Source: Lutibacter sp. (GTDB lineage Bacteria > Bacteroidota > Bacteroidia > Flavobacteriales > Flavobacteriaceae). From it: a stretch of DNA of 64,000 nucleotides. The notes beneath the pieces were generated by a model that saw only the letters and a program-made list of their open reading frames with translations, did no database searches and was not told the DNA's origin. The DNA is taken from positions 42,942-106,941 of the forward strand of contig NVWM01000028.1 in the NCBI GenBank assembly GCA_002733665.1, read 5' to 3'. The first letter of the stretch is position 1. Each line of letters opens with the position of its first letter. Shown piece by piece: positions 8,898 through 18,928 of the stretch. Both the position numbers and the translations under genes were made by a program.

Positions 8898-10676
8898 TTA
8901 ACGATAAATTTTATCATATAAATCTTGATAAATTTCTTTTATAATTTTTCTTTTCATTTTCATTGTTGGCGTTAAGTGCCCACCATCAACAGACCATTCA
9001 TCAGGAGTTAATTCAAAACGCTTGATAGTTTCCCATTTTGCAAAGTTGGTATTACATGTTTTTACTGCATTGGTAAACTCCTCTAAAACTTTATCTTTAG
9101 TAATCAGTTCTTCATTAGAACTAAATGGAACATTATTTTCTGTAGCCCAATCTTTTAAATACTCAAAATTTGGTTGAATAATGGCTGCAGGCATTTTTTC
9201 ATTTTCACCAACAATCATCACTTGTTCTATAAATAAAGATTGTTTTAATTCTCCTTCTAATAATGGAGGAACAATATATTTACCACCAGAAGTTTTAAAC
9301 ATCTCTTTGGTTCGTCCAGTAATACTTAAAAAACCGTCAGCATCAATTTTACCTTTGTCGCCAGTATAAAAATAGTTGTTTTTTATAACTTCTGCTGTTT
9401 TTTCTGGGTCTTTATAATATCCTTGCATTACATTGGGTCCTTTAACTAAAATCTCTCCGTTTTCTGCAATTTTAACTTCTACATCACTTATAACTTTGCC
9501 TACAGTGCCAACTCTAAAACGTCTTTCACCATTTTGATTTACACAATTCACAGAGATTACTGGCGATGTTTCTGATAAACCATAACCTTCCATAATTGGC
9601 ATTCCTGCTGCAGCAAATATTCTTGTTAACCTGTGTTGTAGTGCCGAAGCTCCAGAAACCATTAATTTTAGTTCTCCTCCTAAGGCAGCCTGCCATTTAG
9701 AAAAAATAAGTTTTCGTGCCAAACCTAGTTGCTTTTCGTACCACCAACCATTTGCACCATAAGGTTCATATTTCAAGCCTAAGTTTACTGCCCAGAAAAA
9801 TAGTTTCTTTTTAATTCCTTTTAAATCTTCACCTTTTAAAATGATTTTATCAAAAATCTTTTCATACAATCGCGGAACAGCTGTCATTACATTTGGCTTA
9901 ACTTCTTGTGCGTTTTCGGCTAGTTTCTCAATTCCTTCGGCAAAATAAATTTCAACACCACAGTATTGATATAAATACAAAATCATTCTTTCAAAAACAT
10001 GACAAACAGGTAAGAAACTTAGCGCTTTGTCTGTTCCTTTTGTTAATGGAACACTTTCTTCGCTTGTTAATACATTAGAAACAATATTTCCATGTGATAA
10101 CATTACACCTTTTGGTCTTCCTGTTGTACCAGAAGTATAAATTAATGTTGCTAAGTCATTAGATTTTACAGCATTTTTTCTAGTTTCAACTTCGTCTTGA
10201 TTGCTAGTATCTTCACCAGATTCTAAAACTGTAATCCAACTTTTTTCATCAGTTATATCATCAAAAGTAAAAACCCCTTTAAGTTTTGTGTTTCCTTTAA
10301 TTTGATTTAATTTTTCAATGATTGTTGTATCTGAAGCAAAACAATAAATGGCTTCAGAATGATCTAATACGTATTGATAATCTTCTTTTGAAATAGTAGG
10401 GTAAATTGGCACACTTTGGGCTCCTATTTGTAAAATACCTATATCACAAATATTCCATTCAGTTCTATTGGTAGTAGAGATTATAGCAATTTTGTCATTT
10501 GGCTGTACACCAAGACGTAATAGCCCTCTACTAATAGCATTAGCTTTGTCAATATATTCTTGTGTAGAAGTAGAAATCCATTTCCCATCATATTTTGTAG
10601 TAAGTGATTTTTTAAGATTGTATTTTTCTAATTGATAATATGGGAAGTCAAAAAGACGGGTAATTTCTATAGGCAT
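8898..10676 (-). CDS. Long-chain fatty-acid-CoA ligase (AMP-forming)
   Basis: The 592-residue protein belongs to the adenylate-forming superfamily. The ATP-binding signature YTSGTTGRPKG is at about 180-190, followed by GYGLSETSP, YTGDKG and GRTKEMFKTSGGKYI, which is the typical set for bacterial long-chain acyl-CoA synthetases of the FadD15 type. It activates free fatty acids to acyl-CoA for beta-oxidation or lipid synthesis at the cytoplasmic face of the membrane. Length is typical. Chain-length preference cannot be read from sequence. It lies upstream of dnaX, which has its own promoter element, so the two need not be one operon. Confidence 0.92.
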   Translation of the reverse strand: MPIEITRLFDFPYYQLEKYNLKKSLTTKYDGKWISTSTQEYIDKANAISRGLLRLGVQPNDKIAIISTTNRTEWNICDIGILQIGAQSVPIYPTISKEDYQYVLDHSEAIYCFASDTTIIEKLNQIKGNTKLKGVFTFDDITDEKSWITVLESGEDTSNQDEVETRKNAVKSNDLATLIYTSGTTGRPKGVMLSHGNIVSNVLTSEESVPLTKGTDKALSFLPVCHVFERMILYLYQYCGVEIYFAEGIEKLAENAQEVKPNVMTAVPRLYEKIFDKIILKGEDLKGIKKKLFFWAVNLGLKYEPYGANGWWYEKQLGLARKLIFSKWQAALGGELKLMVSGASALQHRLTRIFAAAGMPIMEGYGLSETSPVISVNCVNQNGERRFRVGTVGKVISDVEVKIAENGEILVKGPNVMQGYYKDPEKTAEVIKNNYFYTGDKGKIDADGFLSITGRTKEMFKTSGGKYIVPPLLEGELKQSLFIEQVMIVGENEKMPAAIIQPNFEYLKDWATENNVPFSSNEELITKDKVLEEFTNAVKTCNTNFAKWETIKRFELTPDEWSVDGGHLTPTMKMKRKIIKEIYQDLYDKIYR

Positions 10677-10765
10677 AGTTAAAATAATTGATGAATTTGC
10701 AAATTACAAAACTTAAAAAGATTTTGCAAGTAGTTTTGATTTTAACCAAAATTGCTTGAGTTGAA

Positions 10766-10845
10766 TTATCTATTCTCAATTCAAGTACGCACATTCACAA
10801 ATGTTTTTAACCAAGGTGAAAATTTATCTTTTCATCCTTTTTAAA
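10766..10845 (-). pseudogene. Decayed copy of the purL 3' end
   Basis: Read on the minus strand, this stretch gives KG*KDKFSPWLKTFVNVRT*IENR*, which aligns without gaps with the last residues of the intact PurL upstream (KGRKDEVSPWLEAFVNARLWIDKK*). The final TAA is in the same place. The 75-base nucleotide alignment (10766-10840) has no indels and roughly three quarters of positions match by eye. In-frame stops (AGA to TGA, TGG to TGA) show it is not translated. Similarity fades beyond about 10845. It begins about 170 bases past the intact purL stop, so it is a leftover of a tandem duplication or of an allele replacement. Confidence 0.8.
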
Positions 10846-11016
10846 TTATTGTATTAACAAGTATTTCTAGTTTATGTTTCTTTTTAGGTATCCAAGCCTT
10901 CCGATGCGATTACAGATTTACTTTATGTTTCATTAACTATACTTTGTATACTTATATGACACAATATTTATGAAAAAGTCACATTATATGAGTTTAAATA
11001 GTTGATTGTTAGTAGT
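10846..11016. other. Intergenic spacer between the purL relic and purL
   Basis: This is non-coding AT-rich DNA with stops in all frames. I see no terminator with a clear T-run, no promoter box that I trust and no further similarity to purL. With the relic and the short stretch before the ligase start, it makes up the 340-base gap between purL and the acyl-CoA ligase gene. Confidence 0.6.
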
Positions 11017-14000
11017 TTATTTTTTATCAATCCACAATCTAGCATTTACAAACGCTTCTAACCAAGGAGAAACTTCATCTTTTCTTCCTTTCGGATAATT
11101 TGCCCAATTCCATTGAAAAGTTGAACGTTCTATATGTGGCATTGTAACTAAATGACGTCCAGTTTTATCACACATCATTGCTGTGTTAAAGTCTGATCCG
11201 TTTGGATTGTTAGGATATCCTTCATAACCATATTTAGCCACAATATTGTAATTACCTTCAGATTCTGGTAAGTTAAATTTCCCTTCTCCATGAGAAATCC
11301 AAACACCTAATTCCGTTCCAGCCAAAGAAGATAACATTACTGAATTATTTTCTTGAATTTTCACAGATGTAAACGAACTTTCATGCTTTTGTGAGTCGTT
11401 ATGAACTAGTTTTCCGTGAACTTTATGATCTGGATTGATTAAATTTAATTCCATCCATAATTGTGCACCATTACAAATTCCAACAGATAATGTATCTTCT
11501 CTTTTAAAGAAGTTTTTAAGTGTTGCATTTGCTTTTTCGTTGTATTTGAATGCTCCAGCCCAACCTTTTGCAGAGCCTAAAACATCAGAATTAGAAAAAC
11601 CACCAACCGCTCCAATAAATTGAATGTCTTCTAAAGTTTCACGACCAGAAATTAAATCTGTCATATGCACATCTTTTACATCAAAACCCGCCAAATACAT
11701 TGCATTTGCCATTTCACGCTCAGAATTTGAACCTTTTTCACGGATAATTGCTGCCTTTGGTCTTTTGCCTTTTAGTTTTGGTAGTTTTCCAGTAAACTTT
11801 TTCGGAAAAGTATATTGTAAAGGTTGTTTTTTATAATTATCAAAACGTGCTTCTGCTAAATTGTTAGCAGTTTGTTTTTGATCTAGTAAAAATGAGGTTT
11901 TATACCAAGTATCTCTAGTTTCAGCAACATCAAAAGTAAAATTATCTTCGTTGTTTTTGATTGTTACTTTTCCTGAATTATTTGCAGTTCCTATGTTGAA
12001 AAACTCAATATTATTTTCTGATAAAATTGTTTCTACAGAAACATCGGCCTGAAAAACAATCCCTGAATTTTCAGCAAATAATACTTTTATAGAATCTTCT
12101 TCTTTTAAGTTTGATATGTTAAAATCTGCGCCTAAATTAACATTAGCAAAACACATTTCTAATAATGTTGTTATAAATCCGCCAGAAGCAACATCGTGGC
12201 CTGCAGTAATTTTATCATCTTTAATTAATTCTTGAATCGTATTAAAAACGGTTTTTACATAAGTAGCGTTTTTTACGTCAGGAGCTTCATTTCCAATTGC
12301 ATTTAAAACTTGATTGAAAGAACTTCCTCCTAATTTAAAATCATCTTGAGAGATATTGATGTAATAAATATTTCCACCATCAACTTGTAAAACAGGTTCT
12401 ACAACTTTAGAGATTTCATTACAATTACCTGCCGCAGAAATAATAACTGTTCCTGGAGAAATAACTTCATCATCAGCATATTTTTGCTTCATAGAAAGTG
12501 AATCTTTTCCTGTAGGAACATTCACACCTAAGTCTATCGCGAATTCTGAAATAGCTTTTACAGCTTTGTATAAACGTGCATCTTCACCTTCATTTTTACA
12601 AGGCCACATCCAGTTTGCTGATAAAGAAATAGAGTGTAAACCATCTTTCAATGGTGCCCAAATAATATTTGTCAAAGATTCAGTAATCGAATTTCTACTT
12701 CCAGCTTCTGGATTAATTAATCCTGAAATAGGAGAGTGGCCAATTGAAGTTGCAACTCCTTCTTTTCCTTTATAGTCTAGTGCCATTACACCAACATTAT
12801 TCAATGGAATTTGCAAAGGACCAACACATTGTTGTTTAGCAACTTTACCACCTACACATCTATCAACTTTATTAGTTAACCAATCTTTACAAGCTACAGC
12901 TTCTAATTGTAAAACTTGATTTAAATAGATTTGTAAATTTTTCGTTTTATATCTTGGATTCTTATATTTTCTAATAACAGTTTTGTCTGTAAGAACAGTT
13001 TTAGGAGAACTACCAAACATATCTTCTAAAGCTAAATCCATAGGTTTATCGCCATTGGTTTTAGATTCAAAAGTAAATCGATTATCTCCTGTAACCTCAC
13101 CAACAGTATACATTGGTGAACGCTCACGTTCAGCAATCTTTTGTAAAGTATCTATATGTTTTTCAGCAATAACCAATCCCATTCTTTCTTGAGATTCGTT
13201 ACCAATAATTTCTTTTGCTGATAAAGTTGGGTCTCCAACTGGTAATTTATCTAAATCGATTTTCCCTCCAGTATCTTCAACTAATTCGGATAAACAATTT
13301 AAATGTCCTCCAGCACCATGATCATGAATAGAAACAATAAAGTTTTCTTCGCTTTCTACCATTCCACGAACTGCATTTGCAGCACGTTTTTGCATTTCTG
13401 GATTTGAACGTTGTACAGCATTTAATTCGATTCCTGAAGCAAATTCACCAGTATCAGCAGATGAAACCGCGGCTCCACCCATTCCAATTCTATAATTTTC
13501 ACCACCGAGAATTACAATTTTATCTCCTTCTTTTGGAGTGTCTTTTAGCGCTTGTTCAGCTTTTCCATAACCAATTCCTCCAGCTTGCATAATTACTTTG
13601 TCGAAACCTAATTTTCTTGCTTTTGATGTGCTTGAAGAAGCATTTTCTTCGTGTTCAAAAGTTAATACAGAACCAGTAATTAGAGGTTGCCCAAATTTAT
13701 TTCCAAAATCAGACGCTCCATTAGACGCTTTAATTAAAATATCCATTGGAGTTTGGTATAGCCAATCTCTTGCTTCAAATTTATTTTCCCAATATCTTGT
13801 ATTCTTAACTGAATCAATGGAGGCTTCTAATCGAGAATAAGAAGTCATATAAACTGCAGTTCCTGCTAAAGGTAAAGAGCCTTTTCCTCCTGCAAGTCTA
13901 TCTCTGATTTCTCCTCCAGAACCTGTTGCAGCACCATTAAAAGGCTCTACAGTTGTTGGGAAATTATGTGTTTCTGCTTTTATAGAAATTACAGAATTAA

Positions 14001-14712
14001 AATCTTCAGTTTGGTAAAAGTCTGGTTTGTCAGCTGTTTTAGGAGCAAATTGTTCAACTTTTGGACCTTTTATAAAAGCTACATTATCTTTGTATGCAGA
14101 AACAATATCGTTTGGAAATTGTTTAGATGTTTCTTTTATCATTTTGAATAGGGAAGTAGGTTGCTCTTCACCATCAATAATAAAAGTTCCGTTAAATATC
14201 TTATGTCGGCAGTGTTCTGAGTTTACTTGACTAAATCCAAATACTTCAGAATCTGTTAATTTTCTTCCAATTTTAGTTGATACACTCTCTAAATATCCAA
14301 CTTCTTCATCACTCAAAGACAACCCTTCTTGTTGATTATAAGTGGCAATGTTATCAATATTTAAAATAGATTCAGGTTTAATATCGATTGTGAATGATTC
14401 TTGATTTAAACCATTAAATTTCTCTGAAATCATTGAGTCAAAATCTAAAAAATCTTCTGAGACAACTGTAAACTCTTCAATTCTTAGAATGTCAGAGACA
14501 CCCATGTTTTGAGTGATTTCTACAGCATTGGTACTCCAAGGAGTTATCATTGCTGCTCTTGGACCAATAAAAAAAGCATCTAAAGAAGTTTTTTCTATTT
14601 TATTATTATCGCCAAATAACCAAGTTAATTTATCAGCTGTTTTTTTAGTTATTTTTTTTGTTGTCTGAACAGCGAATATTTTGCTGTCTGTGTTTCCAAA
14701 AAAGTGAATCAT
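11017..14712 (-). CDS. purL: Phosphoribosylformylglycinamidine synthase, large single-chain type
   Basis: The 1231-residue enzyme carries out the fourth step of purine synthesis, converting FGAR and glutamine to FGAM with ATP. It has the N-terminal PurS-like part, two AIRS-type synthase halves (SEHCRHKIFNG, AETHNFPT, SIHDHGAGGH) and a C-terminal class I glutamine amidotransferase (about 970-1231) with the nucleophile in GICNGAQLW and a later HGEGKF. This is the fused form rather than the separate PurL/PurQ/PurS set. Length is normal. A -7 box lies 32 bases upstream, and a second, degenerate copy of its 3' end lies downstream. Confidence 0.97.
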   Translation of the reverse strand: MIHFFGNTDSKIFAVQTTKKITKKTADKLTWLFGDNNKIEKTSLDAFFIGPRAAMITPWSTNAVEITQNMGVSDILRIEEFTVVSEDFLDFDSMISEKFNGLNQESFTIDIKPESILNIDNIATYNQQEGLSLSDEEVGYLESVSTKIGRKLTDSEVFGFSQVNSEHCRHKIFNGTFIIDGEEQPTSLFKMIKETSKQFPNDIVSAYKDNVAFIKGPKVEQFAPKTADKPDFYQTEDFNSVISIKAETHNFPTTVEPFNGAATGSGGEIRDRLAGGKGSLPLAGTAVYMTSYSRLEASIDSVKNTRYWENKFEARDWLYQTPMDILIKASNGASDFGNKFGQPLITGSVLTFEHEENASSSTSKARKLGFDKVIMQAGGIGYGKAEQALKDTPKEGDKIVILGGENYRIGMGGAAVSSADTGEFASGIELNAVQRSNPEMQKRAANAVRGMVESEENFIVSIHDHGAGGHLNCLSELVEDTGGKIDLDKLPVGDPTLSAKEIIGNESQERMGLVIAEKHIDTLQKIAERERSPMYTVGEVTGDNRFTFESKTNGDKPMDLALEDMFGSSPKTVLTDKTVIRKYKNPRYKTKNLQIYLNQVLQLEAVACKDWLTNKVDRCVGGKVAKQQCVGPLQIPLNNVGVMALDYKGKEGVATSIGHSPISGLINPEAGSRNSITESLTNIIWAPLKDGLHSISLSANWMWPCKNEGEDARLYKAVKAISEFAIDLGVNVPTGKDSLSMKQKYADDEVISPGTVIISAAGNCNEISKVVEPVLQVDGGNIYYINISQDDFKLGGSSFNQVLNAIGNEAPDVKNATYVKTVFNTIQELIKDDKITAGHDVASGGFITTLLEMCFANVNLGADFNISNLKEEDSIKVLFAENSGIVFQADVSVETILSENNIEFFNIGTANNSGKVTIKNNEDNFTFDVAETRDTWYKTSFLLDQKQTANNLAEARFDNYKKQPLQYTFPKKFTGKLPKLKGKRPKAAIIREKGSNSEREMANAMYLAGFDVKDVHMTDLISGRETLEDIQFIGAVGGFSNSDVLGSAKGWAGAFKYNEKANATLKNFFKREDTLSVGICNGAQLWMELNLINPDHKVHGKLVHNDSQKHESSFTSVKIQENNSVMLSSLAGTELGVWISHGEGKFNLPESEGNYNIVAKYGYEGYPNNPNGSDFNTAMMCDKTGRHLVTMPHIERSTFQWNWANYPKGRKDEVSPWLEAFVNARLWIDKK

Positions 14713-14743
14713 TATGTAGTTTTTGTTGAGTTGTTGTAATTGA

Positions 14744-14751
14744 CAAATTTA
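14744..14751 (-). promoter_or_regulatory. -7 promoter element for purL
   Basis: TAAATTTG on the minus strand matches TAnnTTTG, giving a predicted leader of about 26 bases. The upstream nuclease gene is cut off by a terminator hairpin between it and this element, so purL needs its own promoter. Confidence 0.5.
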
Positions 14752-14836
14752 CTTTTTTACTATCTAAAATTGCTTTTATTATTTCATTTAATTAAGGAGT
14801 TATTCACTATTTAATTCACAATTTGAAATAGTTGTT

Positions 14837-14872
14837 AAAAAAAAAGGGCTCAAAATTTGAGTCCCTTTTTTT
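14837..14872 (-). terminator. Intrinsic terminator after the T9SS nuclease gene
   Basis: On the minus strand, GGGACTCAAA and TTTTGAGCCC pair apart from one bulged base and are followed by a run of T. A-runs on the other side make it potentially bidirectional. It lies immediately after the nuclease stop codon. Confidence 0.75.
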
Positions 14873-14876
14873 AATG

Positions 14877-16730
14877 TTATTGTTTTATAAACTTTCGAGT
14901 TATTGAACCGTCTTCGGATGATAGTCGAATAAGGTATATTCCTGTGTTTAATGTATTGACATCAATTTTAGTTTTGTTAGTTGAAACATTATCAGTTAAA
15001 ACTAGTTTACCCAAAACATTAAATATTTCAATTGATAAATCTTGATTTTCTGAAATATTCAAATCATTCCCATTTGTTGGGTTTGGGTAAATTTTTATTT
15101 CAGATAGAAGTTTATTTTGATCAACACTTAACACTACAAAATGTGTACCAATGTCAGAGCAGTCATCTTGAGAAAAACTATCCCAATCTGCTATATTAAA
15201 AGTAGTAGAAGGTCCATTAATAGATGATTTTCTAATTAAAGTTTTGTTTTTAGCGAAATTAGAAGAGCCTCCTCCTAAAGTTCCAACAATATCAATTAAA
15301 ATATCATTGTTAAATAAGCCAACAGGATCATTACCATTAAATTGGAGTACAGACGAACCAGTTGAATCATCTGGAGAGATACTACATGGTGAAGCAACAG
15401 AAGAGTTTGCTACAACATACACATCTTCATTAATAACTTGTGCACTTGCTGGAAATGAATATATAGTTGAATCCCAACTTGCACTACCATTAACACTTTT
15501 TTTGATAGTATAAGTAGATAAGTCAACAGTTGAGCCTGTAATGTTTACAATTTCTAAAACTTTATTATTTCCTCCACCTTCAACATATTCTGAAAAGAAT
15601 AAATCACTTCCTCCAGAGCTTCCTGCAAGTGTTGTTCCGTTTACTGAACTACTTTGAGCAGACATGTTATTTGCAGCATCTTTTGCTAAAACGGTAAAAC
15701 TAAAAGTTGTTGAAGCAGTTAATCCAGTAACTGTATGAGAATTAGTTGCAGAAGATGAATTAAAAATACCACCAACATAAATATCATATCCTGTTACGGC
15801 AGTATCATCGGTTGATGCATCCCAATCCAAATCAATAGCAGAACTTGTTTCACCACTGACACTTAAATTTGCTGGAACAGTTGGTGCTTGAGTATCGCCT
15901 CCTCCATAAATTCCCCAACGATCTTGAGCAAGTGTTCCTCCCCAAATTCTTGTTGCCAAGCGAGGATTGTCAATAAAAGGATTCCTATTTCCTTGTCCAT
16001 AAGTATTAGAAAGGTTTTCTAAATATGTATTTCTAACATCTTCATAACCTGAAACTTGATCTGCTGCATTCCAATCAAGTAATAAATCAATCATGTTAGA
16101 ATCTACTGTGTTAGAACCTCCAATAGTTATTCCGCTAGGTAAACATTGATTTCCATATCTTACATACATATACATTATTATTCTTGCTACATCACCTTTC
16201 CATTCATCGCCAGGATACCATCCACCACCAGAACCACCAGAATTTCCAGAACCATTTGCAAAGTGCAGATTACTTCTTTGTCCGTTTCTTTGTACATCAC
16301 TTGCTCTTAAATGATGTGCGTCAGCACCAGGACCAGCCTGACCTAATGGAGGTGTACCTTGCGATTGAGCATAAACATGCTCTCTATTCCATTCACAAGT
16401 TGCGCCGCCACCAAAACTATTTTTACTTCTAAGTCTATGATCATTATCATCAGAAGTACTTGTTGGGCAAGTGTTATTACTAAATCCATAAATTAACAAA
16501 ACATTATTTGTTTGTCCAGGATCTAAATCAATAACTTTTAGTGCTTCTCGTGCATCGTTATATGATAGTGTGTTTGTATGAGTATTAGTGATTTTTGTTG
16601 CTAATGCATCTCTAAGAGGGATACCAGTTAGCGTTGTAAGTTCAGTGTTAATATCATTATAATAAGGTTGCTGTGCAAAAACAGTTAAATTGATAAGTAA
16701 TAAAGAAAGTAGTAAGTATATTTTTTTCAT
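14877..16730 (-). CDS. Secreted endonuclease I-type nuclease with FN3, lamin-tail and T9SS sorting domains
   Basis: The 617-residue exported protein starts with a signal peptide (about 1-19, ending VFAQ). An endonuclease I (EndA/Vvn-like) domain follows to about 280, with EWNREHVYAQSQG and DAHHLRASDVQRNGQRSN carrying the catalytic His and Asn residues. Then come a fibronectin type III domain (about 285-370), a lamin-tail domain (about 375-505, LFFSEYVEGGGNNKVLEI) and a T9SS type A sorting domain (about 535-617, KIYPNPTNG to the end). It should be secreted through the type IX system and degrade extracellular DNA or RNA as a nutrient source. Confidence 0.92.
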   Translation of the reverse strand: MKKIYLLLSLLLINLTVFAQQPYYNDINTELTTLTGIPLRDALATKITNTHTNTLSYNDAREALKVIDLDPGQTNNVLLIYGFSNNTCPTSTSDDNDHRLRSKNSFGGGATCEWNREHVYAQSQGTPPLGQAGPGADAHHLRASDVQRNGQRSNLHFANGSGNSGGSGGGWYPGDEWKGDVARIIMYMYVRYGNQCLPSGITIGGSNTVDSNMIDLLLDWNAADQVSGYEDVRNTYLENLSNTYGQGNRNPFIDNPRLATRIWGGTLAQDRWGIYGGGDTQAPTVPANLSVSGETSSAIDLDWDASTDDTAVTGYDIYVGGIFNSSSATNSHTVTGLTASTTFSFTVLAKDAANNMSAQSSSVNGTTLAGSSGGSDLFFSEYVEGGGNNKVLEIVNITGSTVDLSTYTIKKSVNGSASWDSTIYSFPASAQVINEDVYVVANSSVASPCSISPDDSTGSSVLQFNGNDPVGLFNNDILIDIVGTLGGGSSNFAKNKTLIRKSSINGPSTTFNIADWDSFSQDDCSDIGTHFVVLSVDQNKLLSEIKIYPNPTNGNDLNISENQDLSIEIFNVLGKLVLTDNVSTNKTKIDVNTLNTGIYLIRLSSEDGSITRKFIKQ

Positions 16731-16749
16731 ATAATAATATTGTTTAGGG

Positions 16750-17958
16750 TTATTCTGTTCGTTCTAAGAGCGCCATGTAAAATCCGTCAAAACCTGATTT
16801 TGAAGGAGACACTTTTCGGTCGTTTACAAATTTAAACTCTTTATGTGAATCTAAAAATTTTTTAACTTGATTTTGATTTTCTGATGGTAAGATCGAGCAA
16901 GTTGCATAAACCAATTTTCCACCAACTTTCACCATTCTTGAATAACTATCTAAAATTTCAGCTTGTGTTTTTTTGATATTTTCAATAAATTCTGGTTGCA
17001 ATTTCCATTTAGAATCAGGATTTCTTCTCAATACGCCAATTCCACTACATGGAGCATCAATCAGAACTGCATCAGCAGAGTCTTTTAATTTTTTGATTAC
17101 TTTGCTATTTTCAATTACTCGCATCTCAACATTATGAACTCCTGCACGTTTTGCACGTTTCTTTAACTGTGCTAATTTTCCTGCATAGATATCTAAAGCG
17201 ATAATCTGACCTTTATTTTCCATCATTGCTGCAAGGTGTAAGGTTTTTCCACCAGCACCAGCACAGGTATCTACAACTCTCATTCCAGGCTTTACTTCAA
17301 GGAATGGAGCAACTAATTGAGAAGATGCGTCTTGTACTTCAAAATACCCTCTTTTAAAAGCTTCGGTTAAGAATACGTTTTTACGTTCTACAAGTCTTAA
17401 GGCTGTTGGATTATCTCTTACTTTTTCGGTTTCTACTTCCTCTTTTTTAAGGAATTTTTGCAATGTAGAAATATCAATTTTTAACGTATTTACACGTAGA
17501 ATTACTTCGGCTTTTTGATTCATTGCTGCAATTTCTCGTGACCAAGCCTCTTCACCTATTTCGCTAACTGCAAGTTCGTCCATCCAATCTGGAATAGATT
17601 CTTTTATTTTTCTTGTTTTTTGACATTCATCAAATTTACCTTTAATACGTCTTACAGGTGTATCTTCAAAATATTTCCAGTCAGGAAGTTCAATTCCTTT
17701 TAATGTTGCCCAAACAGCAAACATTTTCCAAAGATTATCACGAGTGTAATGATCTTTTGTACCTGCAATTTCGTTGTACAATCGTTTCCAACGTACAATA
17801 TCATAGATAGTTTCTGCAACAAACTTTCTATCACGAGCACCCCAACGTTTGTCACGTTTTAGTGCTTTTTCTACCACTTTACCAGCGTATTCACCATCAT
17901 TAAAAATCATGTTTAATGAATCTATCACCGTAAAACAAAGGTTTCTATGTAATCGCAT
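16750..17958 (-). CDS. RsmB/NOP2-type RNA (cytosine-C5)-methyltransferase
   Basis: The 402-residue protein has an N-terminal NusB-like helical region (about 1-140) and a Rossmann methyltransferase domain. The SAM site is VVDTCAGAGGKTLHLA. The two cysteines of m5C RNA methyltransferases are in DAPCSGIGVLRRNPD and YATCSILPSENQ. It methylates C5 of a cytosine in rRNA, probably 16S rRNA as RsmB does, but the exact target cannot be read from sequence. A two-part promoter is visible upstream. The nuclease gene follows 20 bases after its stop and may be read from the same transcript. Confidence 0.9.
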   Translation of the reverse strand: MRLHRNLCFTVIDSLNMIFNDGEYAGKVVEKALKRDKRWGARDRKFVAETIYDIVRWKRLYNEIAGTKDHYTRDNLWKMFAVWATLKGIELPDWKYFEDTPVRRIKGKFDECQKTRKIKESIPDWMDELAVSEIGEEAWSREIAAMNQKAEVILRVNTLKIDISTLQKFLKKEEVETEKVRDNPTALRLVERKNVFLTEAFKRGYFEVQDASSQLVAPFLEVKPGMRVVDTCAGAGGKTLHLAAMMENKGQIIALDIYAGKLAQLKKRAKRAGVHNVEMRVIENSKVIKKLKDSADAVLIDAPCSGIGVLRRNPDSKWKLQPEFIENIKKTQAEILDSYSRMVKVGGKLVYATCSILPSENQNQVKKFLDSHKEFKFVNDRKVSPSKSGFDGFYMALLERTE

Positions 17959-17987
17959 TTATTAAGAAAATTTAGGGTGCAAAAGTA

Positions 17988-18019
17988 CAAAAATAAAGGT
18001 AGATTTAGTATTTTAGCAA
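17988..18019 (-). promoter_or_regulatory. Two-part promoter for the RsmB-like gene
   Basis: On the minus strand a TTG (18019-18017) is followed after 21 bases by TATTTTTG, fitting the Bacteroidota -33 TTG / -7 TAnnTTTG arrangement. A second match, TACTTTTG at 17980-17987, directly adjoins it and could serve as an alternative -7. Confidence 0.55.
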
Positions 18020-18052
18020 CTATAAATATGTTGTATAATTTTAATTTTTTTT

Positions 18053-18928
18053 ATGAAAAATAAATTTTTAATTGGATTCCTGTGTTTTTATGTGTGTAGT
18101 ATTAACTCACAAAACAAGGTTATAACCGAATATTATGAAAATGGAAATATAAGTGCAGAAGGTTATAGCACAGAAGATAATAAAAGAATTGGAGAATGGA
18201 AATGGTTTTATGTAAACGGCACTGTAGGAATTAGTGGGGAATATGAAGTTGAAAATAATAAAAGTGTAAAAGTTGGAGACTGGAAATTTTATTACCAAAA
18301 TGGGAATTTGAAAGATTTTATAGATTATACAAGTAAAGAATGGATCGTTTATTATGAAAACACCGAAGTTATGTCTAAAGGTAAGTTTATAATTCACAAT
18401 GGCTGGGATTGGAAAGACGGAGAATGGGAAACTTTTTATGATAATGGCGCAAAACAAAGAATTGAAACTTTCGACGCAAGGAAACTGATGAAAATAGCGT
18501 ATTGTGTTGATAGCGAAGGTAATAGTTTGGACAGCGGAACATTAGTTAATGGCAATGGTGTTGTGAAAAGTTATTATAAAAGTGGAAATTTAAAAAATAA
18601 AAAAACATATGTTGAAGGATTATTAGAAGGTGAATGTAGATTGTTTTATGAAAAAGGAACTTTGAAAAGTAGTGGTTATTACTCTTATTATAAAACTGGA
18701 GAATGGTATAACTTCCATGAGAATACTCAACTTTATCAAGCTGAATTATGGGATAATGGTTTACAAAAAATATTATCTTGTTATGATGGGAATGGAGTCG
18801 AGTTAGATAAAGGCACTTTAGATTATGGCGATGGAACAGTTAGAAGGTACAATGAGGAAGGTGAATTGATTAAGGTTGAACATTATTTATATGGTAGAAG
18901 TATAGATAAACTAGATATTGGGTTTTAA
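18053..18928 (+). CDS. YwqK/MORN-2 repeat exported protein
   Basis: The 291-residue protein has a likely signal peptide (about 1-19) and then at least six degenerate copies of the MORN-2 type repeat, seen as YYENGNISAEG, GEWKWFYVNG, GDWKFYYQNGNLK, GEWETFYDNGAK, VKSYYKSGNLKN and CRLFYEKGTLKSSG. Repeats of this kind are often annotated as YwqK-family antitoxin, but in Bacteroidota they are mostly exported proteins with no toxin partner. None is present here. Function is unknown. It is a single gene, divergent from the RsmB-like gene. Confidence 0.8.
   Translation: MKNKFLIGFLCFYVCSINSQNKVITEYYENGNISAEGYSTEDNKRIGEWKWFYVNGTVGISGEYEVENNKSVKVGDWKFYYQNGNLKDFIDYTSKEWIVYYENTEVMSKGKFIIHNGWDWKDGEWETFYDNGAKQRIETFDARKLMKIAYCVDSEGNSLDSGTLVNGNGVVKSYYKSGNLKNKKTYVEGLLEGECRLFYEKGTLKSSGYYSYYKTGEWYNFHENTQLYQAELWDNGLQKILSCYDGNGVELDKGTLDYGDGTVRRYNEEGELIKVEHYLYGRSIDKLDIGF

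Noticed and set aside
13377..14230. Several open frames on the plus strand inside purL, and similar ones opposite other long genes.
   Set aside because: They have the composition of antisense shadows of the real genes, no start signals and no recognisable domains.
18053..18928. Possible toxin-antitoxin system, because YwqK-like proteins are often annotated as antitoxins.
   Set aside because: There is no adjacent toxin-sized gene, the protein has a signal peptide, and repeats of this kind are common in exported Bacteroidota proteins.
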